The translations under genes and the position numbers were made by a program. A stretch of 64,000 nt of DNA from Halodesulfovibrio sp. MK-HDV (GTDB taxonomy: Bacteria > Desulfobacterota > Desulfovibrionia > Desulfovibrionales > Desulfovibrionaceae): the NCBI RefSeq assembly GCF_009914765.1, contig NZ_WYDS01000005.1, positions 1 to 64,000 of the forward strand, written 5' to 3'. Below are positions 36,147 to 45,349 of this stretch, in pieces. Under the pieces are notes generated by a model, which did not search any database, had not been told where the DNA came from, and saw only the letters and a list, made by a program, of their open reading frames with translations. Position 1 is the stretch's first letter, and every line of letters begins with the position of its first letter.

Positions 36147-36809
36147 ATGAGCGATTTTTGGATTTGTATTGGTGATATTCATGATGAGATTGCACGTCTT
36201 AAAGACATTCCCGAGCTTGCGCAGGCACGCGGGGTAATCATCAGCGGTGATTTGACCATGGCAAAAGGTATTCCTGCTGCTCGCCGTGTTATTGATGCTG
36301 TAGCTTCCATCAATCCTGTTATCTATGCACAGATCGGGAATATGGATAAGCCGGAAGTAACAGAATTTTTGCAGGAGCAGGGCTGTAATATTCATCGCTC
36401 TGTTGCTGAGCTTACACCGGAAGTTGCCATCATGGGTGTAGGAACTTCCAGCATTACCCCGTTTAATACAGTTTCCGAGACTCCAGACGACACTCTTGGT
36501 GAATGGCTGGACGAAACATATGCTAAAACAATGCAGTATGATGCAACTGTGGTTGTGGTGCACGATGCTCCGTTTGATACCAGTTGTGATGATCTTGGAA
36601 ATGGCGTGCATGTTGGCAGTAAAGCAATTCGTGCATTTATTGAAAAGGCACAGCCGCAGCTCGTTCTGTGTGGGCACATTCATGAAGCACGTTCTGTAGA
36701 TTCCATTGGTAAAACTACCGTAATTAATACGGGTATGTTGTCTGATGGTGGATATGCAAAGATTACAGTTAAAGATTCTACACTTTATGCTGAACTTTGC
36801 ATGATGTAG
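36147..36809 (+). CDS. calcineurin-like metallophosphoesterase
   Basis: This 220-residue cytoplasmic phosphoesterase has the five family motifs: GDIHDE (8-13), SGDLTMAK with an unusual order, GNMDKPE (near 72), VVHDAPFD (near 137) and GHIHEARS (near 174). The GNMD form is typical of the YfcE-like and archaeal-type small subgroup. The target may be a phosphodiester or phosphoprotein; nothing nearby identifies it. It stands alone, upstream of the initiator tRNA. Confidence 0.88.
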   Translation: MSDFWICIGDIHDEIARLKDIPELAQARGVIISGDLTMAKGIPAARRVIDAVASINPVIYAQIGNMDKPEVTEFLQEQGCNIHRSVAELTPEVAIMGVGTSSITPFNTVSETPDDTLGEWLDETYAKTMQYDATVVVVHDAPFDTSCDDLGNGVHVGSKAIRAFIEKAQPQLVLCGHIHEARSVDSIGKTTVINTGMLSDGGYAKITVKDSTLYAELCMM

Positions 36810-36950
36810 CGACTCAGTATGATGCGGGCGTGTATAAAAAAAATGTATAGAGTGCAGTCTGCATTATGTGGATGTTTCAAGAATATAGTATGTTAATAGA
36901 TATAAATGTGTCATGTTACTTAGTGCAGGTATTTTTTTCAAAAAAATATG

Positions 36951-36977
36951 TTGACAGTTGCAGGCGTCACGTATAGT
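36951..36977 (+). promoter_or_regulatory. sigma-70-type promoter for tRNA-fMet
   Basis: TTGACA (36951-36956) and TATAGT (36972-36977) are 15 bases apart, shorter than the ideal 17. The tRNA starts about 60 bases after the -10 box. Confidence 0.65.
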
Positions 36978-37038
36978 TATGTCCACCTCGAGAGGGAATT
37001 GCTTTCAGAGCAAGGACCGCATCGTAAACAAGCTATGA

Positions 37039-37115
37039 CGCGGGGTGGAGCAGTTCGGTAGCTCGTCGGGCTCATAACCCGAAGGCCGCAGGTTCAAATC
37101 CTGTCCCCGCTACCA
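37039..37115 (+). tRNA. initiator tRNA-Met (CAT anticodon)
   Basis: The 77-base cloverleaf has acceptor strand GCGGGG / CCCCGC, anticodon loop CTCATAA and an encoded CCA end. Two initiator marks are seen: a mismatch at positions 1 and 72 (C opposite T, where E. coli has C-A) and three G-C pairs at the base of the anticodon stem (GGG / CCC). It lies 78 bases upstream of infA. Confidence 0.96.
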
Positions 37116-37120
37116 ATATT

Positions 37121-37147
37121 TGACCCCCCTGCTATGCAGGGGGGTCA
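37121..37147 (+). terminator. hairpin after tRNA-fMet
   Basis: TGACCCCCCTGC / GCAGGGGGGTCA is a 12-base stem with loop TAT followed by TTCTGTT. It probably terminates or processes the tRNA transcript before infA. Confidence 0.75.
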
Positions 37148-37193
37148 TTCTGTTATGTACTCCCGGCGTTAACTCACGATAAGGAGATCGCAC

Positions 37194-37412
37194 ATGGCAA
37201 AAGAAGAAGCCATTCAAGTAAACGGTGAAGTTATGGAAGCGTTGCCGAACGCAATGTTTCTCGTTCGCCTCGAAAATGGTCATCAATGTCTCGCCCACAT
37301 CTCCGGTAAAATGCGTAAATTTCGTATTCGCGTACTGCCAGGAGATACAGTTACTGTAGAACTTTCACCTTATGACCTCACACGCGGTCGTATTACCTTC
37401 CGTCCTCGTTAG
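37194..37412 (+). CDS. infA: translation initiation factor IF-1
   Basis: IF-1 occupies the A site of the 30S subunit during initiation. The 72-residue OB-fold protein matches the family over its whole length: [61 protein letters not shown] lies 8 bases before the ATG. It is downstream of the initiator tRNA, so two initiation components are adjacent; a terminator lies between them. Confidence 0.97.
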   Translation: MAKEEAIQVNGEVMEALPNAMFLVRLENGHQCLAHISGKMRKFRIRVLPGDTVTVELSPYDLTRGRITFRPR

Positions 37413-37453
37413 GTTCGACATATAAGGCGTTCGTTTTTTTAAGCGTAACGAAT

Positions 37454-37485
37454 AAAGCCCGCTCTAATTAAATTAGAGCGGGCTT
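37454..37485. terminator. bidirectional terminator between infA and dppF
   Basis: AAAGCCCGCTCTAATT / AATTAGAGCGGGCTTT is a perfect 16-base palindrome, set between convergent genes. Confidence 0.9.
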
Positions 37486-37528
37486 TGTTATTTCTATAGT
37501 ATAGCGAGGAGCAACGCTCCTCCTGTAA

Positions 37529-38557
37529 CTATGAAGGAATATGCATTGAGCGGCCTTCCTGAACAGCATGACAGGCACAGAGTGTACCGTTATCAAGTGT
37601 CAATGGATGTGGAACTTCGTTCACACAACGCTGGTTGGCAAGGCGACAACGACCATGGAAAACACAGCCTGTAGGCAGGTCGATCGGGGTCGGAACGTCA
37701 CCGGTAAGCTTAATGTGAGAAAAGCCTTTTTTGCCCATACGCGGAATCGCAGACAACAGTGCTTTGGTGTACGGGTGCTGCGGGTTAGCAAACAGCTCTT
37801 TTGCGTCTGCCAGTTCACACAGGGAACCGAGGTACATTACAGCAACTCTGTTTGAGATATGCTCAACAACAGACAAGTCATGACTAATGAACAAGTACGT
37901 AAGGTTATGGTCGCGCTGTAAGTCCATCATCAGGTTAAGAACCTGTGCCTGAATGGACACGTCGAGCGCAGAAATAGGCTCGTCAGCTACGATAAACTCA
38001 GGTTTGAGAACAAGTGCGCGTGCAATGGAAATACGCTGACGTTGGCCGCCAGAGAATTCGTGCGGATAGCGTACGCCCCAAACAGGATTAATACCAACCT
38101 GTTCCATTACGTCTGCCACACGCTGTTTTACTTGCGCATCGGTGTATTCAGGAAAATGAAAGCGTACAGGTTCTTCAAGAATCTGTGAAACTTTCATACG
38201 CGGGTTCAAAGATGCGTATGGGTCCTGAAAGATCATCTGAGCAGCGGTACGGAATTTCTTACGGTCTGCGCCGGACTTATTGTCCACACGCTCGCCGCGG
38301 TAAAATACCTGACCACCAGTTGGCTCGTACAGACCAATAACGGTACGTGCGAGGGTTGATTTACCACAACCGGACTCACCTACAACAGAAAGGGTTTCAC
38401 CTTTCTGAATTTCAAAACTCACATCGTTCACAGCATGAACAATAGATTTCTTACGGGTAAGCTTGCCATTTTCGAATCCGAGCTGATCAAGAAATCCGCC
38501 GGAAATATCGAAGTGTTTTACTAGATTCTTAATTTTAAGAAGAGGTGTATTACTCAT
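37529..38557 (-). CDS. dppF: dipeptide ABC transporter ATP-binding protein DppF
   Basis: DppF is one of two ATPases driving peptide uptake. The 342-residue protein has Walker A VGESGCGKST, signature SGGQRQR, Walker B FIVADEPISALD and the C-terminal oligopeptide extension with cysteines (PTGCVFHGRCRLANQRC). It is the last gene of dppA-B-C-D-F, 3 bases after dppD. Confidence 0.93.
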   Translation of the reverse strand: MSNTPLLKIKNLVKHFDISGGFLDQLGFENGKLTRKKSIVHAVNDVSFEIQKGETLSVVGESGCGKSTLARTVIGLYEPTGGQVFYRGERVDNKSGADRKKFRTAAQMIFQDPYASLNPRMKVSQILEEPVRFHFPEYTDAQVKQRVADVMEQVGINPVWGVRYPHEFSGGQRQRISIARALVLKPEFIVADEPISALDVSIQAQVLNLMMDLQRDHNLTYLFISHDLSVVEHISNRVAVMYLGSLCELADAKELFANPQHPYTKALLSAIPRMGKKGFSHIKLTGDVPTPIDLPTGCVFHGRCRLANQRCVNEVPHPLTLDNGTLCACHAVQEGRSMHIPS

Positions 38558-38560
38558 CGC

Positions 38561-39520
38561 CTACTCCACTACATGACAGGCAGCAAGGACGCCGGACTTT
38601 TTACGTTCGAGCTCCGGTACCACTTCAAAACAGATGTCTTTACAGTAGTCACACCGGTTGTTGAATGCACAGCCTTTAGGAATATTGGTAAGGCTAGGCA
38701 TTGAACCGCGAATCTGGTTAAGACGGTCGCCTTCAGCGCCGTCCGGTAAAGCTGCAATAAGCCCCTGAGTGTACGGGTGGGTCGGGGTAGAACAGACGGT
38801 GTCTGTTGAGCCCAGCTCCACAATACGTCCGGCATACATAACAGCAATCTTTTCTGTAACCTGAGACACAACACCAAGGTCGTGTGTGATGAGGATAAGA
38901 CCCATGTTATCTTTCTCGCAAAGTTCGAGAAGCAGATCCATGATCTCAGCCTGAATGGTTACATCGAGAGCAGTAGTAGGTTCATCAGCAACAATAAGCG
39001 CAGGGTCTGTCAGCAATGCAATTGCAATAACAATACGCTGGCGCATACCACCGGAAAATTCGTGCGGGTACTGCTTTAAGCGTTTTTCCGGTGAAGGAAT
39101 GTACACTTTACGCAGTTTTTCCAACGCGATTTTTTCAGCTTCTTTTTTTGATAACTTACTGTGTGCAAGCACAGTTTCAATCATCTGCTGACCAACAGTC
39201 AGAACAGGGTTGAGTGTCATCATCGGGTCCTGAAAAATCATGGAGATTCGATTGCCGCGGATGGAACGCAATTGCTTGCTGTTCATCTGAGCAATGTCCT
39301 GACCTTCGAATATTACAGAACCGCTGGCGATAAAGCCCGGCTTGGATATCTGATTGATAATGGAGAAGCCGGTAACAGATTTGCCTGCGCCGGATTCACC
39401 AACAAGACCAAGGCGTTCGCCCTTATCTACAGAAAACGAAACGTCATTTACAGCTGTAAGCGCAATGTCACGCATACGAAACTGAACAACCATATTTTTT
39501 ACATCTAAAAGGTGTTCCAT
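38561..39520 (-). CDS. dppD: dipeptide ABC transporter ATP-binding protein DppD
   Basis: DppD pairs with DppF. The 319-residue protein has Walker A VGESGAGKSV, signature SGGMRQR, Walker B LIVADEPTTALD and the cysteine-bearing end (PKGCAFNNRCDYCKDICF). It lies 6 bases after dppC. A T7 run in it near 39143 is in frame. Confidence 0.93.
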   Translation of the reverse strand: MEHLLDVKNMVVQFRMRDIALTAVNDVSFSVDKGERLGLVGESGAGKSVTGFSIINQISKPGFIASGSVIFEGQDIAQMNSKQLRSIRGNRISMIFQDPMMTLNPVLTVGQQMIETVLAHSKLSKKEAEKIALEKLRKVYIPSPEKRLKQYPHEFSGGMRQRIVIAIALLTDPALIVADEPTTALDVTIQAEIMDLLLELCEKDNMGLILITHDLGVVSQVTEKIAVMYAGRIVELGSTDTVCSTPTHPYTQGLIAALPDGAEGDRLNQIRGSMPSLTNIPKGCAFNNRCDYCKDICFEVVPELERKKSGVLAACHVVE

Positions 39521-39526
39521 TGTCCC

Positions 39527-40438
39527 TTAATCCTTGTACAGTTTTGGATTCAGGAAGTCCCTGACCCAGTCGCCAAGCAGGTTGATGGAAAGTACCAACA
39601 GTACGAGAATAAGTCCCGGAAACAGGGTAATCCACCAGCTGCCACTCATGAAGTAGGCAAAGCCAGATTTGATGAGAGAGCCGAGTGAAGGCTGGTTAAC
39701 AGGCATACCGAGCCCGAGGAAAGAAAGCGCAGCTTCACTCATTACAGCGTTAGCAACCTGAACTGTAGAAATAACGAGAACAGGAGTCAGTGTGTTCGGA
39801 AGAATATGGCGGAACATAATTCGAGTTGGCCGAAGACCGATAACGCGAGCAGCTTCAACATATTCTTTTTTCTTCTCTGCGAGTACAGAAGCGCGGACAG
39901 TACGTGCGTACTGTGGCCATTCAGAGAATCCGATAACAAAAATCAGAAATGGAACAGCAACGTCTGCATAGCGGGACACGCCCAATGCAGCCTGCAAAAT
40001 TGCTCCAAAGAAGATCGCAACCATGTAGGATGAGAAAGAAAGCTGAACATCGGCAACACGCATGAGGAAGGAGTCAATACGACCGCCTTTGTACCCAGCA
40101 GTTAGACCGATTGTGATTCCGAGGAAAGACTGCAAGGCAACTGCGCCAATGCCAATGAGAAGTGAGATACGAGTACCATATAAAATGGTAGACCAGATAT
40201 CACGTCCCTGCGCATCAGTACCGAGCCAGAAAGAACTCATTCCGTCCGGAGTCCACATAGGTGGAATTTCAGCATCCATAAGATCGATTGCCGCACCATC
40301 GTATGGGTTCTGTGTTGCAAGCAGCGGTGCAAGGATCGCCATTGCAAGAAGAACCATTAAAACAAGGAAACTGCCGACCGCAACAGGGTCACGGCGGAAG
40401 CTATACAAGAAGTATGAATCCTTAAATTTTTGCCACAT
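39527..40438 (-). CDS. dppC: dipeptide ABC transporter permease DppC
   Basis: DppC is an inner membrane permease. The 303-residue protein has an N-terminal OppC-type segment, about six membrane helices and the EAA coupling motif (EYVEAARVIGLRPTRIMF followed by HILPNTL). It lies 3 bases after dppB. Confidence 0.94.
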   Translation of the reverse strand: MWQKFKDSYFLYSFRRDPVAVGSFLVLMVLLAMAILAPLLATQNPYDGAAIDLMDAEIPPMWTPDGMSSFWLGTDAQGRDIWSTILYGTRISLLIGIGAVALQSFLGITIGLTAGYKGGRIDSFLMRVADVQLSFSSYMVAIFFGAILQAALGVSRYADVAVPFLIFVIGFSEWPQYARTVRASVLAEKKKEYVEAARVIGLRPTRIMFRHILPNTLTPVLVISTVQVANAVMSEAALSFLGLGMPVNQPSLGSLIKSGFAYFMSGSWWITLFPGLILVLLVLSINLLGDWVRDFLNPKLYKD

Positions 40439-40441
40439 GGA

Positions 40442-41419
40442 TTACTTCCTCCCCGAAACACGGACCATAGGGTTAACCAGGCCGTAAATGACATCCACTA
40501 TTGTGTTCACGATTACAAAAAGAACACCAACAAAAACAAGGTACGCAACAAGTAAAGCCGTATCAGAACGCTCTACCGCTTCAATGAACATAAAGCCCAT
40601 ACCTTGCCACTGGAATACTGTTTCAGTGAGGATTGTGTATGCAATCATAATACCGAGCTGTACGCCACCCACGGTGATAACCGGAAGAAGGGTGTTTTTA
40701 AATGCATGCACCATAAGAACGCGGGTCGGGTTAAGACCTTTCGCATGGGCAAATTTAACGTACTCAGTCTGAAGTACTTCAACCATTTCAGCCCTGATGA
40801 GGCGAATGAAAAGAGGAAGCATGATTGAGGACAGCGCGATAGATGGAAGGATGAGGTGTCTAATTGCCTTCCAACTTAAAAAGTTACTTTCCCAGCCAGG
40901 GAACAGTTGTGCTGTCGGGCCGCGTCCATAGGACGGAAGCCAGTGCAACTCTACCGCAAATACATAAATCAGCAGCAGTGCGGTAAGGAAAACAGGAATG
41001 GATACCCCGACGATACTGGCGCCCATGAATAATCTGGAAAGCCATGATCGAGGTTTAACAGCTGCGTAGATACCGATAGGTACAGAAAGAACGATAACGA
41101 TCAAGGCACTAGCCATGACCAGCTCTAACGTCGCAGGAGCTTTTTTCAAAATTACTTCAGTAGCTGGTTTGCGGTAAAAGAACGAACGGCCAAGGTCGCC
41201 GTGCACTGCTTTTTTTACAAACCGTACCCACTGAACAAAAACAGGGTCATTTAAGCCGAGTTGATCGCGGTATGCTTCACGCTCTGCAGCGGAAACGTTA
41301 ATGCCGACCATCTCTCGTATTGGATCACCGAACGAATATTTAATACCGAACCCGATGATGGATATGACAACCATGACGATCATCGCCTGCGTCACTCTTC
41401 GAACAATAAAAGCAAACAT
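40442..41419 (-). CDS. dppB: dipeptide ABC transporter permease DppB
   Basis: DppB is the second permease. The 325-residue protein has six membrane helices and the EAA motif (EYVKFAHAKGLNPTRVLMV followed by HAFKNTLLPVIT). The start is MFAFIVRRVTQAMIVMVVIS, typical of the family. It follows dppA after a 177-base gap with a terminator-like hairpin. Confidence 0.94.
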   Translation of the reverse strand: MFAFIVRRVTQAMIVMVVISIIGFGIKYSFGDPIREMVGINVSAAEREAYRDQLGLNDPVFVQWVRFVKKAVHGDLGRSFFYRKPATEVILKKAPATLELVMASALIVIVLSVPIGIYAAVKPRSWLSRLFMGASIVGVSIPVFLTALLLIYVFAVELHWLPSYGRGPTAQLFPGWESNFLSWKAIRHLILPSIALSSIMLPLFIRLIRAEMVEVLQTEYVKFAHAKGLNPTRVLMVHAFKNTLLPVITVGGVQLGIMIAYTILTETVFQWQGMGFMFIEAVERSDTALLVAYLVFVGVLFVIVNTIVDVIYGLVNPMVRVSGRK

Positions 41420-41566
41420 ATGGGGTGTTGGGGGTTAGAGGTTAATCCAAAACCCAGTCTGTTAAAACCGAAGAGAACCGGCACAAAGGTCGGTTCAGGT
41501 GGTTTCGCGCTGTGTAGCGGAGAACTGAGTAGTACAGGCGATGCCTGTTGTATCCATCATTAAAAA

Positions 41567-41589
41567 TCGGGGCGGCAACGCCGCCCCGA
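41567..41589 (-). terminator. terminator-like hairpin between dppA and dppB
   Basis: TCGGGGCGGC / GCCGCCCCGA with an AAC/GTT loop is followed on the minus strand by TTTTTAATG. Partial read-through would make more DppA than permease, a common arrangement for binding proteins. Confidence 0.85.
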
Positions 41590-41596
41590 ACAAGTA

Positions 41597-43147
41597 TTAT
41601 TTCATTACGAGGTCGCCGAAGTATGGGTAGTTCATTACGTTTACTACCACACGAGCGTTCTCGAGGTTTTTAGCGCTGGCCCAGGAAAGATCCTGCCAGT
41701 GAAGTGGAATGAATGCAGCGTCTGCATTGAGGATGCGCTCGATTTCCTGAAGCTGATCACGGCGTTTAGCTGTGTCAGTTTCGGAATTAGCAAGAGTTAC
41801 GAGTTCATCAACTTTAGGGTTGCAGTATTGACCGGAGTTATACTGGCCTGCGCCTGTCTCTTGATTAGGACAAACTGCAAGGTACTCGGTGAAGTTTGCG
41901 GAGTCTTCGGTGTCAGAGTGCCAACCGATCATCTGGATGTCAGCAGCGCGTGCGTCGAACTGATCCCAGTACTGTGCTTTAGGCATAGTTTTGAGGTTAA
42001 CTTTGATACCGATGCGAGCCATCATAGAAACGAAAGCCTGAGCGATCTGCTCATCTTTAACGTAACGGTTGTTAGGAGCAATCATAGTTGCTTCAAAACC
42101 GTCAGCGTAACCGGCTTCTTTCATGAGAGCTTTAGCTTTTTTGAGGTCGTAGCGAGGTGTAAGTTCTGCTACGTAGCCCTGGTAGCCTTTAGGGCTCTGC
42201 TGAGCAGCTGCAGTACCGCGACCTTTGAGAATTTTTTTAACGATACCAGGGTTGTTGGTAGCGTACGCCATAGCTTCACGAACTTTAGGGTTCGCAAGAG
42301 CTTTGTTACGTTTCTGGTTCAGCTGGAACATGATAACGCGAGTACCTGGCATGGTGATCAGGTCAACGTTCTCAGCAGAATCAAGACGGTCGTAATCCTG
42401 TGGAGGTACAGGCATGATGAAATCTACGTCGCCGGAAAGAATGGAAGCAACGCGAGTAGCTTCGTTCTTAATAGGGCGCATGTCGATTTCGTCAACATTA
42501 CCACGGGAAGTCCAGTAGTCAGGGTTGGCTTTGAAAACCATTTTAACGCCCTGTTCACGTTCTGCAACTGTGAAAGGACCAGTACCGGAAGCGTGGGAGT
42601 TAGCAAATGAAGGACCGGTTTTGCCGATTAAGCCTTTATCCTGACCATTTTCATCTTTCCCGGTGTAGAACTTTGAGTCCATTGGGAAAAGGTAGGTAGC
42701 CATGTTGATAAGGAGCGGGTAAGGCGCTTTGGTCTTGAGATCTACAGTGTAGTCATCCACAGCAACTGCAGGTTCAAAAACTTCGTAAAGACCTTTGTAG
42801 TCAATGGATTTCTTGAGACGATCAAGAGTCCATACAACGTCTTTAGCAGTAAATTCGTTACCGGAGTGGAACTTTACGCCTTTGCGAAGGTGAAAACGCA
42901 TGGTCTTGTCGTCAATGCGTTCCCATTTAGTTGCAAGGCGAGGGTCAAAGCCCATTTCATGGTTCCAACGTACGAGCGGGTCAAATACTAAGTGAGAGTA
43001 CTGAAGCATGCCGCCGGAAAGCTGTACATGCGGGTCAAGTGATACAGGGTCAGCATCAACAGCTAAGCGTAAAGTCTTAGCGGAAGCTGGCGCTGCAGCA
43101 AATGCTAAAACAGCGGCGAGAGCAAGCACCGTGAACAAACGTTTCAT
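41597..43147 (-). CDS. dppA: peptide ABC transporter substrate-binding protein DppA
   Basis: DppA is the periplasmic receptor of the transporter. The 516-residue protein has a signal peptide (MKRLFTVLALAAVLAFAAAP ending ASAKT) and a family 5 solute-binding fold (LDPHVQLSGGMLQYSHLVFD, then LRKGVKFHSGNEFTAKDVVW). The start at 43147 is chosen from GGAGG 7 bases ahead and the signal peptide; 34 more open codons lie upstream without such features. The ligand could be di- or oligopeptides, or heme as for some DppA proteins; sequence does not decide. Confidence 0.93.
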   Translation of the reverse strand: MKRLFTVLALAAVLAFAAAPASAKTLRLAVDADPVSLDPHVQLSGGMLQYSHLVFDPLVRWNHEMGFDPRLATKWERIDDKTMRFHLRKGVKFHSGNEFTAKDVVWTLDRLKKSIDYKGLYEVFEPAVAVDDYTVDLKTKAPYPLLINMATYLFPMDSKFYTGKDENGQDKGLIGKTGPSFANSHASGTGPFTVAEREQGVKMVFKANPDYWTSRGNVDEIDMRPIKNEATRVASILSGDVDFIMPVPPQDYDRLDSAENVDLITMPGTRVIMFQLNQKRNKALANPKVREAMAYATNNPGIVKKILKGRGTAAAQQSPKGYQGYVAELTPRYDLKKAKALMKEAGYADGFEATMIAPNNRYVKDEQIAQAFVSMMARIGIKVNLKTMPKAQYWDQFDARAADIQMIGWHSDTEDSANFTEYLAVCPNQETGAGQYNSGQYCNPKVDELVTLANSETDTAKRRDQLQEIERILNADAAFIPLHWQDLSWASAKNLENARVVVNVMNYPYFGDLVMK

Positions 43148-44275
43148 CCGAAACCTCCAAACTAGAAATACTTCTAACAACCTAAAACATATAGAGACCA
43201 CAAAATTGTTTAAAGTGCGCATTTTGATACAGAGCGGCACCTTAACCAATATATAAAGCTCGAAATAAAAACCTGTCAGACCTTTTTAAGTCAAGCTTTT
43301 TTGCGATAGGAGAACCGATTGTGGCTAATGACGCGGGTTTACGGCGTAGTTCTTTGAGCAAACACGCAATAGGGCCTTATTTCGGTTTTTTCTTAAAAAA
43401 CAGCAGGTAAGTGTAATCGTCTTGGTTGACGTCGAAAATAAAAAAAGTCCGTGCTGTATGGGGAATACATAGAAAATAGTAGCTCAGTATATACAAAACG
43501 TACTTTAACCATTTAGTTTTCAATAATTACCATTTACGTAAACAGTTATGAAAACCACGTGGGTAAGGAGAGATAAACTATTCGCCGTGCCGATTTTAGT
43601 ACAACAGATGCCAGAAAATAACAACTTTTCTATACATTTTGCGCCATCACACTGTGATGAAAGTAAAATGTTGCCTGAGTTGCACTGTTATTTGTAGAGG
43701 TCGTACAGTAAATAAAGAATCGTTACTGCATGATTTTGCAGAAAAATATAAAGTTCACGTCGTAATTACAGTGGGAAAGACATACTTTTTTTTCTTTTTT
43801 TTAAAAGAATACAAAGAAAAACTGAGAGATAGTGATGTATATTGCAAAAATTACCGTTGATGAAGAAAAATGCAAAAGTGGCAATACAGGAGCGAAAACT
43901 TACTGACTTGTCAGTTTGTACAATATTGTTAGACCAGTGCTTTATCTATTGCTTAAAAAGGATAAAGATTTGACCTCGTCATGCAGAGCTTTTGTTGATG
44001 AAGCTGTTGATGATACTGTGAGTTGATAGGTTGCTTGTTACAGCAGGGATGGAGTTATCCAAAAGCATGAGTTGCACTACATACTAGTCTGCAAGCGGGC
44101 GGTTAGTGTATGAAGTGGGTATGTCGAACTTCAAGAGTATTCTGCAGACGGGAATTTTGATTTGGCACGAGGTGCCTCTTGCGGGATTATTCGATCAACT
44201 GTATCACTCAGACACAATAAAGATACGAAATGCTCACAGGCGCAACGACAAAGCGTGTGGGTAAGGAGAATATAT
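43148..44275. other. long divergent intergenic region dppA / nitroreductase
   Basis: No gene is supported. At 43516-43555 GTTTTCA and TGAAAAC flank the palindrome TTTACGTAAA (43533-43542). GGCACGAGGTGCC at 44163-44175 is a short perfect inverted repeat about 100 bases before the nitroreductase. A 73-codon plus-strand frame from 43639 contains a run of phenylalanine codons and no family features. Base composition is AT-rich. Confidence 0.5.
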
Positions 44276-44878
44276 ATGCAGTTTCCAGAACCAAGTATGG
44301 AAGGGCCTCTTTCCGTTGAAACAGCGTTGGCAAACCGTCGCAGTATACGTGAATTTGCAGACGAATCGCTGACACCGGATTCCCTCGGACAAATCTTATG
44401 GGCAACCTACGGTGTGAGTGAAGAGGGACCTTGGAACCGCCGTACCGTTCCGTCTCCAGCAGCAATGTATCCAATGGAGCTTTACGTTGTAGCCGGTGAT
44501 GTTGAAGGGCTGGAACCGGGTGTATACCGTTATGAAGCGCTCGGGCACTCTCTCGAAGAAGTGGAAGAAGGCGATTTGCGTGAAGAGCTTGCTGAAGTTT
44601 GCATGGAACAGGATTGGATTGCAAAAGCACCTGCCATTCTCGTCATTACAGCTGCTTTCGATCGTATTTCTCAAAAATTTGGCGAACGCGGTGTAGCGTA
44701 CACCTTCTTTGAAGCAGGGCATATGGCGCAAAACTGCTATCTGCAAGCTGAAGCGCTCGGACTCGGTGTGACCGCAGTCGGTGCGTTCAAAGAAGAACAT
44801 CTGATGGAACTTCTTGAGTTGCCACCTGAGCACAACCCGATGATCGTTATGCCGATCGGCTGGAAAGATTTCGAGTAA
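44276..44878 (+). CDS. nitroreductase family protein (SagB-type)
   Basis: This 200-residue FMN oxidoreductase belongs to the nitroreductase fold, nearest to SagB-type dehydrogenases. It has the FMN-binding start ANRRSIREFADESLTPDSL, the SagB-like TVPSPAAMYPMELYVV and the late AGHMAQNCYLQAEALGLGV and GAFKEEHLMELL. The start at 44276 is chosen from AAGGAG 9 bases ahead. No peptide substrate or partner gene of a thiazole/oxazole cluster is near, so the substrate is unknown. Confidence 0.87.
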   Translation: MQFPEPSMEGPLSVETALANRRSIREFADESLTPDSLGQILWATYGVSEEGPWNRRTVPSPAAMYPMELYVVAGDVEGLEPGVYRYEALGHSLEEVEEGDLREELAEVCMEQDWIAKAPAILVITAAFDRISQKFGERGVAYTFFEAGHMAQNCYLQAEALGLGVTAVGAFKEEHLMELLELPPEHNPMIVMPIGWKDFE

Positions 44879-44890
44879 TCGTATTTTTTT

Positions 44891-45122
44891 GCCTCTGGCA
44901 GGCAGGCGGCTTTTTGTTTACGACGTTTGCCTCCGGCGGGCAGGCGGGCTCAGCCCCCTGCACCCCCGCAAGGGGACTTGTCCCCTTAACCCCGATTATT
45001 CGCGTGGTAATTTGCGAGTGCTTATGCTGGTAGCCGCGAACACATTACCTTTCAGAGATGAAACGTTTGTTTAAAATATTTGAATGAAAAAGGGCTGTCC
45101 CCAAAAGATGGGACAGCCCTTT
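44891..45122. repeat. intergenic element, copy F (left side and hairpin)
   Basis: Two GCCTCCGGCGGG-like ends (44891 variant, 44929) precede a GC-rich side segment (CCCCCGCAAGGGGACTTGTC), then an arm reading GCGAGTGCTTATGCTGG, AGCCGCGAACACATTACCTTT, the reverse complement of the usual right arm, and a hairpin at 45087-45122. Past the hairpin the right arm is not recognisable, but GGGGTCAAGGGGCGAGCCCC and TCGGAGAG near 45290-45345 match the outer part of copy H. It lies between convergent nitroreductase and RNA methyltransferase genes. Confidence 0.75.
45087..45122. terminator. central terminator hairpin of copy F
   Basis: AAAGGGCTGTCCC / GGGACAGCCCTTT stem with loop CAAAAGAT; bidirectional. 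Confidence 0.88.
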
Positions 45123-45349
45123 ACTGTTTCTTAACTAGTTGTTCTGTAAAAAATTCTGTAACAGAACAATATGTCAGTAATAATTCCATAGAACGCACTT
45201 GGTTCTATATAGAGAGCCTCTCCGTATCCGAAAGTCGGCGTGTTCGCGGCTTCCAACGTAATCAATGGTAAATTTGATCGCGTATAAACGGGGTCAAGGG
45301 GCGAGCCCCTTGCGGGTGGAGGGCGGAGCCTTCCCCCTCGGAGAGTCTC

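Noticed and set aside
41699-42610. Open frame of 303 codons on the plus strand opposite dppA
   Set aside because: Shadow of DppA; no ribosome site or recognisable domain.
43639-43860. Plus-strand 73-codon frame with a partial alpha/beta look
   Set aside because: Runs into a T-rich stretch coding for serial Phe; no ribosome site; not convincing as a relic.
44163-44185. Sigma-54 promoter (TGGCAC...TTGC)
   Set aside because: GG and GC are 15 bases apart, not 10, and the match is part of a GGCAC/GTGCC palindrome.
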